From MED-G116 sp038147495 (GTDB lineage Bacteria > Pseudomonadota > Alphaproteobacteria > Puniceispirillales > Puniceispirillaceae), in NCBI GenBank assembly GCA_038147495.1, contig JAYQTT010000015.1:82178-146177 (forward strand): a DNA stretch of 64,000 bases, written 5' to 3'. The notes beneath the pieces are model-generated. The model had not been told where the DNA came from, ran no database searches, and saw only the letters and a program-made list of their open reading frames with translations. The translations under genes and the position numbers were made by a program. This document shows positions 8,875 through 18,356 of the stretch, piece after piece; position 1 is the first letter of the stretch; every line of letters starts with the position of its first letter.

Positions 8875-9678
8875 TTACAGCCAGCCCATCTGCAGGGCAG
8901 ACAGCAAGACCAGACCAAGCACCAGTCGATAGCCAACAAAAATGGTGAAGCTGGCGCGTGCCAGCCATGCCATCATAACGCGAATGGCAACAAGCGCCAC
9001 GGCACATGACAGAGCGGCAACGATCACCGCATCAATTCCAAGTGCCAGATCCCCATCAGCAATCATGTCACGGGTTTTCAAAAAGCCAGCCCCGCCGATG
9101 ACCGGCAAGGACAACAGCAACGAAAAACGGGCGGCTGACAGCCTGTCAAAGCCAAGATACAGCGCCGCAGTCATGGTGACGCCAGATCGCGAGGCACCCG
9201 GAATCAGCGCAAAAATCTGGGCAATTCCAATGAAAATGGCAGGCCACAATCGCATCCCTTCGAGGTGATGCATGTGTGAACCGCGTCTATCTGCAAGCCA
9301 CAACAACAATGCAAAAACCAGATTGGCCAGCGCCAGCGTATGCAAATTCAACAGCCAGACAGGATCATACCAATTCACGATGAACCCAACGAGAATCACC
9401 GGCACGCTCGCCAACACAAGGTAGACAACAAGTCGTCTGGAATCCTGATAGGCTGGATCGGCAGTCACCACTGCCCGCATCATGCGCCACAAATCGTCTC
9501 GCAGGTAGAAGGCAACAGCAAGGAGCGTGCCGACATGTGCGGCGACATCAATCGTGCGGCCTTGATAGGGGTGGTCGGTGATCAGCGGGACCAATACCAG
9601 ATGACCGGAAGATGACACCGGCAAAAATTCTGTAACACCCTGAATAAAAGCGATGAACAGCAACAGCGGCAACGGCAT
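8875..9678 (-). CDS. uppP: undecaprenyl-diphosphatase
   Basis: Integral membrane phosphatase that recycles undecaprenyl diphosphate to the monophosphate carrier used for peptidoglycan and O-antigen synthesis; overexpression gives bacitracin resistance in other species (BacA). Diagnostic motifs: QGVTEFLPVSSSGHLVLVP near the N-terminus and LIPGASRSGVTMTAALYLGF about two thirds in. Around eight hydrophobic helices can be counted. ATG 9678 (MPLPLLLFIAF, 267 aa) has GGAGG nine bases upstream, so the longer frame to 9732 is not needed. Divergent from gltD across a 459-bp gap. Confidence 0.95.
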   Translation of the reverse strand: MPLPLLLFIAFIQGVTEFLPVSSSGHLVLVPLITDHPYQGRTIDVAAHVGTLLAVAFYLRDDLWRMMRAVVTADPAYQDSRRLVVYLVLASVPVILVGFIVNWYDPVWLLNLHTLALANLVFALLLWLADRRGSHMHHLEGMRLWPAIFIGIAQIFALIPGASRSGVTMTAALYLGFDRLSAARFSLLLSLPVIGGAGFLKTRDMIADGDLALGIDAVIVAALSCAVALVAIRVMMAWLARASFTIFVGYRLVLGLVLLSALQMGWL

Positions 9679-10137
9679 ATCGCACAAATCCTCCGAAATG
9701 GATGTGCCGATGGCGGTGGGCGCCCTTGGCAATTATGAGGTTATGCCAAGGTTGCGTGACGAATTGCAAGATCCCCGTTGCTCGACAAAAGGTACCATTT
9801 CGGACCTAAAAACACGTCTGCCAGGCTGGTCATAAATCCTGAATTGCTTTACACTTGCATCATGAAGCAAAAAAGGGTAAAGCTTGCTGACTAAATTACT
9901 GGGCGACGGCATTCACCACAGGCAATGGCCGCCGCCGCTTTTTCGTCTCCCCTTAGACGTATTCCGGTTCCGGGGGTGCCACTGGCAAGTGGGCCGGGAG
10001 TTTGGGCAGAGGCAACAAAACAGAGGCGATCAGGTGTGTAGACCGGGTGGCCCAACACGTGTCGGCACAGGCGAACAATACCGCCATGATCACCGCCGCG
10101 AAATAGCGCCATCCCAAGGGAGGCAGGAGACAGGTAG
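9679..10137. other. uppP-gltD divergent intergenic region
   Basis: 459 bp that must hold the promoters for uppP and gltD. It has an imperfect hairpin at 9846-9883: outer arms GCTTTAC/GTAAAGC and inner arms TTGC/GCAA. Overlapping minus-strand frames of about 100 codons span 9891-10282, but they have no recognisable domain and overlap gltD. I see no convincing gene here. Confidence 0.4.
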
Positions 10138-11583
10138 ATGACATCGAAGATGTTGCAATTTGTGAGCACCGGCAAAGCGATGCCGAACAAGCGCAAGGCT
10201 GAGAGCCGCGTTGCAGATTTTGACGAAATCTATGACGAGTTTGATGTGGCCTCGGCAGAAGAGCAGGCGGGCCGTTGTTCACAATGCGGCGTGCCTTTCT
10301 GCCAGATCAATTGTCCGCTGCACAACAACATTCCTGACTGGCTGATGCTGACTGCCGAAGGGCGTCTTGAAGAGGCGTATCGCCTGTCATCGCAGACCAA
10401 CAACATGCCCGAAATCTGTGGCCGCATTTGCCCGCAGGACCGTCTGTGTGAGGGCAGCTGCGTGATCGAAAAAGGGTTCGAGTCGGTCACGATTGGTGCC
10501 GTTGAAAAGCACATTACCGAGACCGCCTTTGAACAGGGCTGGGTAAAGCCTGTTTCGCCATCAGTCGAACGTGCCGAGTCGGTTGGTGTTATCGGTGCGG
10601 GGCCGGCGGGAATGGCGGCCGCGGAGATGCTGCGGCAAAAAGGGTACCAAGTCACCATCTATGACCGTTATGACCGTGCTGGCGGATTGCTGATCTATGG
10701 CATTCCGGGCTTCAAGCTGGAAAAACATGTGGTCGAACGGCGCCAGAAATTGCTCGAAGATGGTGGCGTCACCTTCAAATTGAATACCGACATCGGGGTT
10801 GATGTCTCATTCGAAGACATTCGCGCGGCGCATGATGCCGTGCTTGTCGCAACGGGTGTTTACAAGGCACGCGATATTGCTGCGCCGGGTGTCGGGCTTG
10901 GCGGTATTGTGCCAGCGCTCGATTATCTGACCGCGTCAAATCGCAAGAGCCTTGGTGATGAAGTGCCGTTGTTTGACTCCGGTGCACTCAACGCCGAGGG
11001 CAAGGATGTTGTGGTGATTGGTGGTGGCGACACGGCAATGGATTGCGTTCGCACCGCAATCAGACAGAAGGCAAAATCCGTTAGCTGCTTGTATCGCCGT
11101 GATCGGGCCAACATGCCGGGCTCACAACGCGAAGTTGCCAACGCCGAAGAAGAAGGTGTGGCGTTCAAGTGGCTGTCGGCCCCGCAGGCCTTCATTGGTG
11201 AGACGGATGTTCGTGCCGTGCAGGCACAGCGCATTCATCTTGGCCAGCCGGACGCAACCGGACGGCAGGTACCGCAGGTGATCGAAGGTTCGAGCCATGA
11301 ATTGCCTGCCGATCTTGTCATCAAGGCACTCGGTTTCGATCCCGAAGATATGCCGAAGATGTTTGGCCATGATGATCTGACTGTGACCAAATGGGGCACG
11401 CTCACAATCGACTGGCAGACCATGATGACGTCACTTCCGGGCGTGTTTGCGGCGGGAGACATTGTGCGTGGAGCGTCGCTGGTTGTCTGGGGCGTGCGCG
11501 ATGGTCGTGACGCGGCAGAGCAGATTGACCAATGGATTATGGCAGGCGCAACAAGCGCCGTTGCCAGCGCGGCAAGCGCGTGA
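10138..11583 (+). CDS. gltD: glutamate synthase (NADPH) small subunit
   Basis: Beta subunit of GOGAT. It supplies electrons from NADPH through FAD and Fe-S centres to the large subunit, which converts glutamine plus 2-oxoglutarate to two glutamates. The 481 aa show N-terminal cysteine clusters (RCSQCGVPFCQINCPLHNNI and ICGRICPQDRLCEGSC), an FAD-binding VGVIGAGPAGMAAAEML and an NADPH-binding VVVIGGGDTAMDCVRTAI. The C-terminus has GVFAAGDIVRGASLVVWG. ATG 10138 follows a purine-rich AGGCAGGAGACAGG. The gene precedes gltB, separated by 26 bp, reversing the E. coli gltB-gltD order. Confidence 0.96.
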   Translation: MTSKMLQFVSTGKAMPNKRKAESRVADFDEIYDEFDVASAEEQAGRCSQCGVPFCQINCPLHNNIPDWLMLTAEGRLEEAYRLSSQTNNMPEICGRICPQDRLCEGSCVIEKGFESVTIGAVEKHITETAFEQGWVKPVSPSVERAESVGVIGAGPAGMAAAEMLRQKGYQVTIYDRYDRAGGLLIYGIPGFKLEKHVVERRQKLLEDGGVTFKLNTDIGVDVSFEDIRAAHDAVLVATGVYKARDIAAPGVGLGGIVPALDYLTASNRKSLGDEVPLFDSGALNAEGKDVVVIGGGDTAMDCVRTAIRQKAKSVSCLYRRDRANMPGSQREVANAEEEGVAFKWLSAPQAFIGETDVRAVQAQRIHLGQPDATGRQVPQVIEGSSHELPADLVIKALGFDPEDMPKMFGHDDLTVTKWGTLTIDWQTMMTSLPGVFAAGDIVRGASLVVWGVRDGRDAAEQIDQWIMAGATSAVASAASA

Positions 11584-11609
11584 ACGCGCCGCAGGATGGA
11601 GATAGCAGG

Positions 11610-14600
11610 ATGAGCAACAATCATATGAAATCAGTTTTTGAGTCCAGCACCTATCTGGCACGCCGCCAGCGCAATGAGGCATTGCTGAGTGATGCCGGTG
11701 TCTATGGTCCGACATTTGAACATGATGCCTGTGGCGTGGGCTTCGTTGCCTCAATCGATGGCAAGCCCCGGCGCGCGGTTGTCGATGCCGCGATCGAGGC
11801 ATTGCAGGCGATTTGGCATCGCGGAGCGGTTGATGCTGATGGCATGACCGGTGATGGCGCTGGTATCCATATTGAGATTCCACGCGACTTCTTCATCGAA
11901 CATATTGCCCGGACCGGCCATGATGATGATGGTGGTCGGCTTGCCGTTGGCATGGTGTTCCTGCCGCGGACTGACTTTGACGCGCAGGAACGCTGTCGTT
12001 GTATTGTCGAGCAAGAGATTCTGGCAGATGGCCACAGCATCTATGGCTGGCGGCAGGTGCCGGTTGACGTGACTGCGCTTGGCGACAAAGCCAGTGCAAC
12101 GCGCCCTGAAATTGAACAGATCATGTTCTCAATGCCGGCCGATCTCTCGGAGGCAGACGCCGAAAGGCATCTTTATGTGGTCCGTCGTCGTATCGAAAAA
12201 GCGGTCATTGCGGAGCTCATCTCGGATTTCTACATCTGCTCGCTGTCCAGTCGGTCGATCATTTACAAAGGCATGTTCCTGGCAGAGCAGGTCACGGCAT
12301 TTTTCCCGGATTTGAATGACCCGCGCTTTGTGTCCAGCTTCGCCGTTTACCATCAGCGTTACTCAACCAACACCATGCCTACATGGAAGCTGGCCCAGCC
12401 TTTCAGGGTGCTGGCGCATAATGGCGAGATCAACACCATTCGCGGCAACCAGAACTGGATGACCTGCCATGAGGATCGCATGGCTTCCGACATGTTCGGC
12501 GATGCGGTAGAGGATTTGAAACCGGTGATCGCCAAGGGCAGCTCGGACTCGGCTGCTCTTGATGCGGTGTTTGAATTGATGTGCCATGGCGGGCGTGACC
12601 TGCCGATGGTGAAAACGATGATGATCCCAGAGGCGGTTGATGTCAGCGCCGACAGTGACCTTGCCAAACTCTATGCTTATTGCAACGCGGTTATGGAGCC
12701 ATGGGACGGGCCAGCGGCGATCGCGGCCTATGCCAATAATTGGGTTATTGGCGGCATGGACCGCAACGGCCTGCGGCCAATGCGCTACACAGTGACCTCT
12801 GACGGGTTGCTGATTGCCGGATCTGAAACCGGTATGGTTGTTGTGCCGGACACACGCGTTGTAGAACGCGGTCGGCTTGGCCCGGGCGAGATGATCGGCG
12901 TCAATCTGGCAAGTGGTGAACTGCTGAAAGATCGTGACCTCAAGCAGGCGATGATCAAGAGACGTGACTGGGGCAAATGGATCGGCCGCTCACGTCAGAT
13001 GGACTCGATCCTTGCCAAGAGCAGCGGCAAAACACCTGACCGGATCCCGGCAGCCGATGCGCGCCGCCGTCAGTTCATGGCAGGCTGGACCATGGAAGAC
13101 ATGGAACTGATCCTGCAGCCGATGGCAGAAACCGGCAAGGAAGCGGTCGGTTCTATGGGCGATGACACACCGCTTGCTGTGCTGTCGAATCGTTATCGGG
13201 GCCTGCATCATTTCTTCAGGCAGAATTTCTCGCAGGTGACCAATCCGCCGATTGACAGTCTGCGCGAACGTCATGTGATGACCTTGCGTACACGGCTTGG
13301 CAATCTTGGCAATATTCTGGACGAGGCCGCAGAGCAATGTGATCATCTGTTGTTGCAGTCGCCGATGCTGACTGTGCCTGAATGGGCCGCGATGAACGCC
13401 TATCTCGGAAAGAGTGCGGCCCTGATCGATTGCACGTTCGATGTTGAGGGTGAACCTGACAGCTTTACCGAAGCGCTTGACAGAATTGCCATGGAAGCCG
13501 AGGAAGCTGTGCGATCCGGCTGTGAGCATGTGATGTTGAGTGACAGAGCCACATCCAACACGCGCGCACCATTGCCGATGATTCTGGCGACCGGCGCTGT
13601 GCATTCGCATCTCGTGCGCCAACAGCTTCGCACCTTTGCATCGGTCAATGTGGCAACAGGTGAATGTCTTGACGTACATCATTTTGCCGTGCTGATCGGG
13701 GTCGGTGCGACAACGGTTAATGCCTATGTCGCCGAGGAGGCGATTGCCGAGCGGCATGAGCGCGGTCTTCTGCCAAAGCTGACCTTGCCGGAGGCGGTGG
13801 CCAATTACCGCAAGGCTGTTGAAGATGGTCTGTTGAAGATCATGTCGAAGATGGGCATCTCGGTGTTGTCCTCCTATCGCGGCGGCTACAATTTTGAGGC
13901 TCTTGGTCTGTCGCGGTCACTGGTGGCGCAATTCTTCCCGCCGATGACATCGCGCGTATCCGGCCTTGGTCTGACCGGCATTGCGGCACGTGTCACCGAA
14001 ATGCATCGTGAAGCTTATGCCAGCGAAGATATCTATTTGCCGGTTGGCGGGTTCTTCCGCTATCGCCGTTCGGGCGAGCGTCATGCCTTTGACGGGCAGG
14101 TCATCCATGCGATGCAGCATGCCTGTGATACCGGTTCCTACGAAAGCTGGAAAAAATATTCCCGAATGGTGAGCGAGCAGGGCCCCGTGAATCTGCGTGA
14201 TTTGCTGGATTTCAAGACCGGTGGCACCAGCGTTGCTATCGAGAATGTGCAATCGATCACCAGCATCCGCCAGCGGCTTGTCTCGCCGGGTATTTCGCTT
14301 GGGGCATTAAGTCCCGAGGCGCACGAAACTTTGTCAGTGGCAATGAACCGGATTGGTGCCAAGTCAGACTCTGGCGAGGGTGGCGAGGATCCGGCGCGAT
14401 TCAAATTGCGTGAAAATGGCGATAATGCGTCCAGTGCCATCAAGCAGATTGCGTCAGGCCGCTTTGGTGTGACAGCCGAATATCTGAACAATTGTAAGGA
14501 AATCGAAATCAAGGTTGCGCAGGGTGCCAAGCCGGGTGAGGGTGGACAGCTTCCCGGAATCAAGGTGAACGCGCTGATCGCCCGCCTGCGTCATTCGACA

Positions 14601-16172
14601 CCGGGTGTGACATTGATCTCGCCGCCGCCGCATCATGACATCTACTCGATCGAGGATCTGGCACAGCTGATCTATGATCTGAAACAGATCAATCCGGACG
14701 CAAAGGTTTGCGTCAAGCTTGTGGCCTCAACCGGCATCGGCACAATTGCCGCCGGCGTTGCCAAGGCGAAGGCCGATACAATTCTGGTTTCCGGACATGG
14801 CGGTGGCACTGGTGCCAGCCCGCAATCATCGATCAAACATGCGGGTCTGCCATGGGAGATGGGCCTTTCTGAAGTGCATCAGGTGCTGACGATGAATGAT
14901 TTGCGGAGCAAGGTCGTTCTGCGCACCGATGGTGGTCTGAAAACAGGCCGTGATGTTGTCATGGCAGCAATGCTTGGCGCCGACGAATATGGTATTGGCA
15001 CGTCTGCGCTGATTGCCATGGGCTGTATCATGGTGCGGCAGTGCCATTCAAACACCTGTCCTGTTGGCGTTTGTACCCAGCGCGATGATCTGCGGGCCAA
15101 GTTTGAGGGCACACCTGAAAAAGTTGTTCAGCTCTTTACCCATATCGCCGAAGAGGTCCGCGAGATTCTGGCCTCACTCGGCTTTACCTCACTTGAACAG
15201 ATCATTGGCCGGACAGATCTGCTCTCGCAGGTCAGCCGCGGTGATGCTGCGCTTGATGATCTCGACCTCAACCCGATTTTGGTTCAGGTTGAAGGGGGTG
15301 ATGCCGGTGTCAGCGCGCGTGACATGCCGCGCACCGAGGTTCCGGACACGCTTGATGCTCTGATGGTCGAAGATGCCAGCACCGCACTTGAGCATGGGGC
15401 GAAGATGCAGCTTTCCTATAATGTTGAGAACACGCAACGTGCCATCGGAACGCGCCTGTCGTCACATATCGTGCGGCGGTTTGGTATGACTGGCCTTCGT
15501 GAAGATCATATTTCGGTCAGACTTCGGGGCTCTGCAGGACAATCCATGGGTGCCTTCGCCACTCAGGGTCTGCGCCTTGATGTTATCGGTGATGCCAACG
15601 ACTATGTCGGAAAAGGCCTTTCGGGTGGCACGATTGTCGTGCGCCCATCGGCGGCGGCAAGTTTCATCGCGCATGAAAACACGATCATCGGTAACACGGT
15701 TCTTTATGGTGCAACCTCGGGCAAGCTGTTTGCGGCCGGGCAGGCAGGCGAGCGGTTCTGCGTTCGCAATTCCGGCGCGACAGCCATTGTCGAGGGGGCC
15801 GGTACCAACGCATGCGAATATATGACGGGCGGTACGGTCGTCATTCTTGGCGAGGTTGGTAACAATTTCGGTGCCGGTATGACGGGTGGCATGGCCTTTA
15901 TTTATGATGCGGCGGACAGTTTCATGGATCGCGCCAACCCGGCCAGCCTCGAGATCAACCGGATCAACAGCGCACATTGGGCGGCCCAGCTGAAAGCGCT
16001 GGTTGTCGAACATCAGCGCCAGACGGACTCGGCGCTGGCATCGCGATTGCTCAATGAATGGGACACTGAATTGCCGAAATTCTGGCAGATTGTTCCAACA
16101 GAGATCGTGCCAATGCTCGAACATCCGATCAGCGATGATCTTGCCACGGATGGTGCTGCTGAATCGGCCTGA
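11610..16172 (+). CDS. gltB: glutamate synthase (NADPH) large subunit
   Basis: Alpha subunit of GOGAT: an N-terminal class II glutaminase releases ammonia that is channelled to the FMN/3Fe-4S synthase site. From ATG 11610 the precursor is 1520 aa. The nucleophile is Cys41 in HDACGVGFVAS after a 40-residue propeptide, matching the normal autocleavage layout. Other signatures: RYSTNTMPTWKLAQPFR and HNGEINTIRGN (glutaminase); GHGGGTGASPQ and the CIMVRQCHSNTCPVGVC cluster (C-x5-C-x4-C); and the C-terminal GXXGXXXG-rich beta helix (ATSGKLFAAGQAGERFCVRN). AGGA lies immediately before the ATG and GGATGGAGA slightly further up. The longer frame from 11532 would overlap gltD. Confidence 0.97.
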   Translation: MSNNHMKSVFESSTYLARRQRNEALLSDAGVYGPTFEHDACGVGFVASIDGKPRRAVVDAAIEALQAIWHRGAVDADGMTGDGAGIHIEIPRDFFIEHIARTGHDDDGGRLAVGMVFLPRTDFDAQERCRCIVEQEILADGHSIYGWRQVPVDVTALGDKASATRPEIEQIMFSMPADLSEADAERHLYVVRRRIEKAVIAELISDFYICSLSSRSIIYKGMFLAEQVTAFFPDLNDPRFVSSFAVYHQRYSTNTMPTWKLAQPFRVLAHNGEINTIRGNQNWMTCHEDRMASDMFGDAVEDLKPVIAKGSSDSAALDAVFELMCHGGRDLPMVKTMMIPEAVDVSADSDLAKLYAYCNAVMEPWDGPAAIAAYANNWVIGGMDRNGLRPMRYTVTSDGLLIAGSETGMVVVPDTRVVERGRLGPGEMIGVNLASGELLKDRDLKQAMIKRRDWGKWIGRSRQMDSILAKSSGKTPDRIPAADARRRQFMAGWTMEDMELILQPMAETGKEAVGSMGDDTPLAVLSNRYRGLHHFFRQNFSQVTNPPIDSLRERHVMTLRTRLGNLGNILDEAAEQCDHLLLQSPMLTVPEWAAMNAYLGKSAALIDCTFDVEGEPDSFTEALDRIAMEAEEAVRSGCEHVMLSDRATSNTRAPLPMILATGAVHSHLVRQQLRTFASVNVATGECLDVHHFAVLIGVGATTVNAYVAEEAIAERHERGLLPKLTLPEAVANYRKAVEDGLLKIMSKMGISVLSSYRGGYNFEALGLSRSLVAQFFPPMTSRVSGLGLTGIAARVTEMHREAYASEDIYLPVGGFFRYRRSGERHAFDGQVIHAMQHACDTGSYESWKKYSRMVSEQGPVNLRDLLDFKTGGTSVAIENVQSITSIRQRLVSPGISLGALSPEAHETLSVAMNRIGAKSDSGEGGEDPARFKLRENGDNASSAIKQIASGRFGVTAEYLNNCKEIEIKVAQGAKPGEGGQLPGIKVNALIARLRHSTPGVTLISPPPHHDIYSIEDLAQLIYDLKQINPDAKVCVKLVASTGIGTIAAGVAKAKADTILVSGHGGGTGASPQSSIKHAGLPWEMGLSEVHQVLTMNDLRSKVVLRTDGGLKTGRDVVMAAMLGADEYGIGTSALIAMGCIMVRQCHSNTCPVGVCTQRDDLRAKFEGTPEKVVQLFTHIAEEVREILASLGFTSLEQIIGRTDLLSQVSRGDAALDDLDLNPILVQVEGGDAGVSARDMPRTEVPDTLDALMVEDASTALEHGAKMQLSYNVENTQRAIGTRLSSHIVRRFGMTGLREDHISVRLRGSAGQSMGAFATQGLRLDVIGDANDYVGKGLSGGTIVVRPSAAASFIAHENTIIGNTVLYGATSGKLFAAGQAGERFCVRNSGATAIVEGAGTNACEYMTGGTVVILGEVGNNFGAGMTGGMAFIYDAADSFMDRANPASLEINRINSAHWAAQLKALVVEHQRQTDSALASRLLNEWDTELPKFWQIVPTEIVPMLEHPISDDLATDGAAESA

Positions 16173-16218
16173 CGATAAGGGCTTGCCAGATATCGAGAAA
16201 GTCTGATATTGCACAATT

Positions 16219-16734
16219 ATGTATCAGATTTCTTTGCAAAAACCCGGTGACGAGGCGGCAATCAATGGGCTGATGGACGAGGCATTTGGCCCGGCCAGAT
16301 ATCGCCGTGCCGTCTGGCAATTACGTCCGGGCGCGCCGGTGGAATCACTGTGTCTGGTAGCTCACGAAGGAGATGAGATTGTCGGCTCTCTCCGGTTTTG
16401 GGAAGTTGATCTTGCTGGAGAGACCATTCTCCTTCTGGGACCGTTGGCGGTATTACCGATTTTGCGCGGCAAAGGGTGCGGCAAGGCGCTTGTCCATGAA
16501 GGGTTGCGCCGGGCAAGCGAGGGACCATGGCGGCTTGTTCTGGTTTCCGGTGAGGCAGATTATTACCCGCGCTTTGGTTTTGTTCCCGCACGCGACTATA
16601 ATCTGGTATGGCCCGGGTTTGTTGAGCCTGAGCGCCTGCAATTCTATGAATTGAGGCCGGGGGCGCTGGCCAGCCTTCCGTCTGGTCGTCTGAAGGTGAC
16701 GGCGGCGCCTCACAAGCATCAAAGAGAGTTTTGA
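16219..16734 (+). CDS. GNAT N-acetyltransferase (YhbS-like)
   Basis: Predicted acetyl-CoA-dependent N-acetyltransferase of unknown substrate. The 171 aa follow the GNAT fold: an N-terminal AAINGLMDEAFGPARYRRAV helix, SLCLVAHEGDEIVGSLRFWE strand pair, and motif A LLLGPLAVLPILRGKGCGKA (Q/RxxGxG/A as RGKGCGKA). Motif B YYPRFGFVPARDYNLVWPG is typical of COG3153/YhbS. The ribosome-binding site is weak. It begins 46 bp after gltB, so may be read through from it. Confidence 0.85.
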   Translation: MYQISLQKPGDEAAINGLMDEAFGPARYRRAVWQLRPGAPVESLCLVAHEGDEIVGSLRFWEVDLAGETILLLGPLAVLPILRGKGCGKALVHEGLRRASEGPWRLVLVSGEADYYPRFGFVPARDYNLVWPGFVEPERLQFYELRPGALASLPSGRLKVTAAPHKHQREF

Positions 16735-16829
16735 CACCAATGTTGTTCAGACGCTAGATTGGGCGCGAGCAACAGTTTCTTGATGCTCACTTTTTATCCC
16801 AACGTCTTTTGCCTCGGATATCGGACATA

Positions 16830-17498
16830 ATGCGCGTATTGCATCACCATGAATTATCCGCCTCAGCGCGCTTCCTTCGGTTGGTCATGGCTGAACGTGA
16901 CCTGATTTTTCTGCCAAAGATTGAAAAGCCATGGGAGCGCAATGAGGAGTTTTTGCGACTCAATCCGGCCGCCGATGTCCCGGTCTTGATGACTGAGGAT
17001 GGTGTTGCGCTTTGCGGCGCGATCACGATCGTTGAATATCTGGAAGAGACCGAAACGGCAAAACCGATGCTTTGGGGAACGCCGGTTGAGCGTGCCGAAA
17101 TCAGGCGGTTGACGGATTGGTTTGAAGGCAAATTCATGCGCGAGGTTGGTAGTCCCCTGCTCAACGAGCGTTTCACAAAGCGCTTTGTTGAGGATGGCCA
17201 GCCATCATCTGTGGTGATCCGCACGGCTCTTGCCAATCTGCATATTCATCTTGATTACATTGACTGGCTTGCCGAGCAGGATAATTGGTTGGCGGGCAAA
17301 CAGATTTCATTGGCTGACCTTGCCGCCGCAGCGCATTTATCGGTGCTTGATTACTTTGGTGATATAAATTGGGACCGCCATGAAGAGGCGCGTACATGGT
17401 ATGCCAAGATCAAGTCCCGTCCGGCTTTTCGTGACCTGCTTGCCGATCAGATCCCGGGCTTTGCCGCCGCGCCGCATTACAGCAATCTGGATTTCTAG
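16830..17498 (+). CDS. fzlA: glutathione S-transferase family protein, FzlA-like
   Basis: The 222 residues start MRVLHHHELSASARFLRLVM, a thioredoxin-fold GST N-domain, with NPAADVPVLMTEDGVALCGA followed by ITIVEYLEE. The helical C-domain contains DNWLAGKQISLADLAAAAHL and ends in AAPHYSNLDF. In Caulobacter the GST-like FzlA binds FtsZ and is needed for constriction. The conserved C-terminal tail ending in an H-Y-x-x-L-D-F type motif is what suggests FzlA rather than a detoxifying GST. ATG 16830 is preferred over TTG 16809. If not FzlA, it is still a secure GST-fold protein; the symbol is tentative. Confidence 0.75.
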   Translation: MRVLHHHELSASARFLRLVMAERDLIFLPKIEKPWERNEEFLRLNPAADVPVLMTEDGVALCGAITIVEYLEETETAKPMLWGTPVERAEIRRLTDWFEGKFMREVGSPLLNERFTKRFVEDGQPSSVVIRTALANLHIHLDYIDWLAEQDNWLAGKQISLADLAAAAHLSVLDYFGDINWDRHEEARTWYAKIKSRPAFRDLLADQIPGFAAAPHYSNLDF

Positions 17499-17503
17499 CG
17501 CGG

Positions 17504-18262
17504 TTAGATATCCATTCCCGACACCAGATCGGCAACGACATCGCGTAACATCTCAAGTTGTGAGACTTCGGAAAAGCGGTGCCCCGCCTCCTTTACCAGA
17601 TGAACCCTGACGTCATCACCGGCAGCCTGTTCAGCGATGCGCGTGGCCGTTTGCCATGGCACTTCGGCATCTTGCATCCCGTGAAGAAGCCGGATTGGCA
17701 CGCTGATATCAAGCCCGCCGCGAAGCCGCAGATGTGATCTGCCATCTTCAATCAGATGATAGGGGTAAATCACATCTTCATCCGCATAGGGATTTGGCAA
17801 GGCGATTTGCCCGTCCTTTTGCATCTGCTGGCGTTGCGCATCGGTCAATTCCTGCCAGATCAAATCCTCGGTAAAATCGGGGGCCGCGGCAATCCCGACA
17901 AGCCCGGCAACCCGGTTTGGGCGCGCCAATGCGGCATTCAGCATGAGCCAGCCGCCAAGCGATGAGCCCACCAAGATTTGCGGACCGGTGGTCAATTCAT
18001 CGATCACAGTGACAACATCTGCGGTCCAGTCGGAAATGCCAGTTGTCTGCATGCTGCCGCTGGACAGGCCATGGCCGCGATAATCAAACCGCAAAAAGGC
18101 TCGGCCCTCGGCCTTTGCCCACGCCTCGAGGAACAGCGCCTTGCCACCTTCCATGTCAGAGCCATGACCCGGCAAAAAGATGATGCCGGGGCCACGTCCG
18201 GAAAATCGGCTGTAGGCGATGTAGTCGGAGTCAGATATGTTGTGCAATGTCGGATCGGACAA
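17504..18262 (-). CDS. alpha/beta hydrolase
   Basis: Serine hydrolase of the alpha/beta fold; substrate unknown. Motifs in order: GIIFLPGHGSDMEGGKA (oxyanion strand), FLRFDYRGHGLSSG, nucleophile elbow LVGSSLGGWLML (Ser in GSSLG), acid region LLHGMQDAEVPW and histidine KEAGHRFSE. I give TTG 18262 (252 aa) because AAAGG lies 7 bases upstream and homologues begin near there. An in-frame ATG at 18316 adds 18 residues, including a duplicated PKGNTPKGNT encoded by a 15-bp tandem repeat. It converges on the GST gene (5 bp apart) and diverges from the glycosyltransferase. Confidence 0.85.
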   Translation of the reverse strand: MSDPTLHNISDSDYIAYSRFSGRGPGIIFLPGHGSDMEGGKALFLEAWAKAEGRAFLRFDYRGHGLSSGSMQTTGISDWTADVVTVIDELTTGPQILVGSSLGGWLMLNAALARPNRVAGLVGIAAAPDFTEDLIWQELTDAQRQQMQKDGQIALPNPYADEDVIYPYHLIEDGRSHLRLRGGLDISVPIRLLHGMQDAEVPWQTATRIAEQAAGDDVRVHLVKEAGHRFSEVSQLEMLRDVVADLVSGMDI

Positions 18263-18356
18263 TGTATTACCTTTCGGGGTGTTCCCTTTCGGGTCACAGG
18301 CTTTTTGGCCACGCATTCAGCAATCCGCGTGTATAGCAGAACCATACTGGAATTTC

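Noticed and set aside
9891..10282. Overlapping minus-strand frames of about 100 codons with hydrophobic stretches upstream of gltD.
   Set aside because: No RBS or family resemblance, overlap with the gltD start, and two frames compete over the same bases.
11702..15437. Many long open frames on the strand opposite gltB (for example 12990-13757 and 13917-14252 minus).
   Set aside because: They lie wholly inside a well-supported gene, have no recognisable motifs, and reflect the codon bias of a GC-rich gene.
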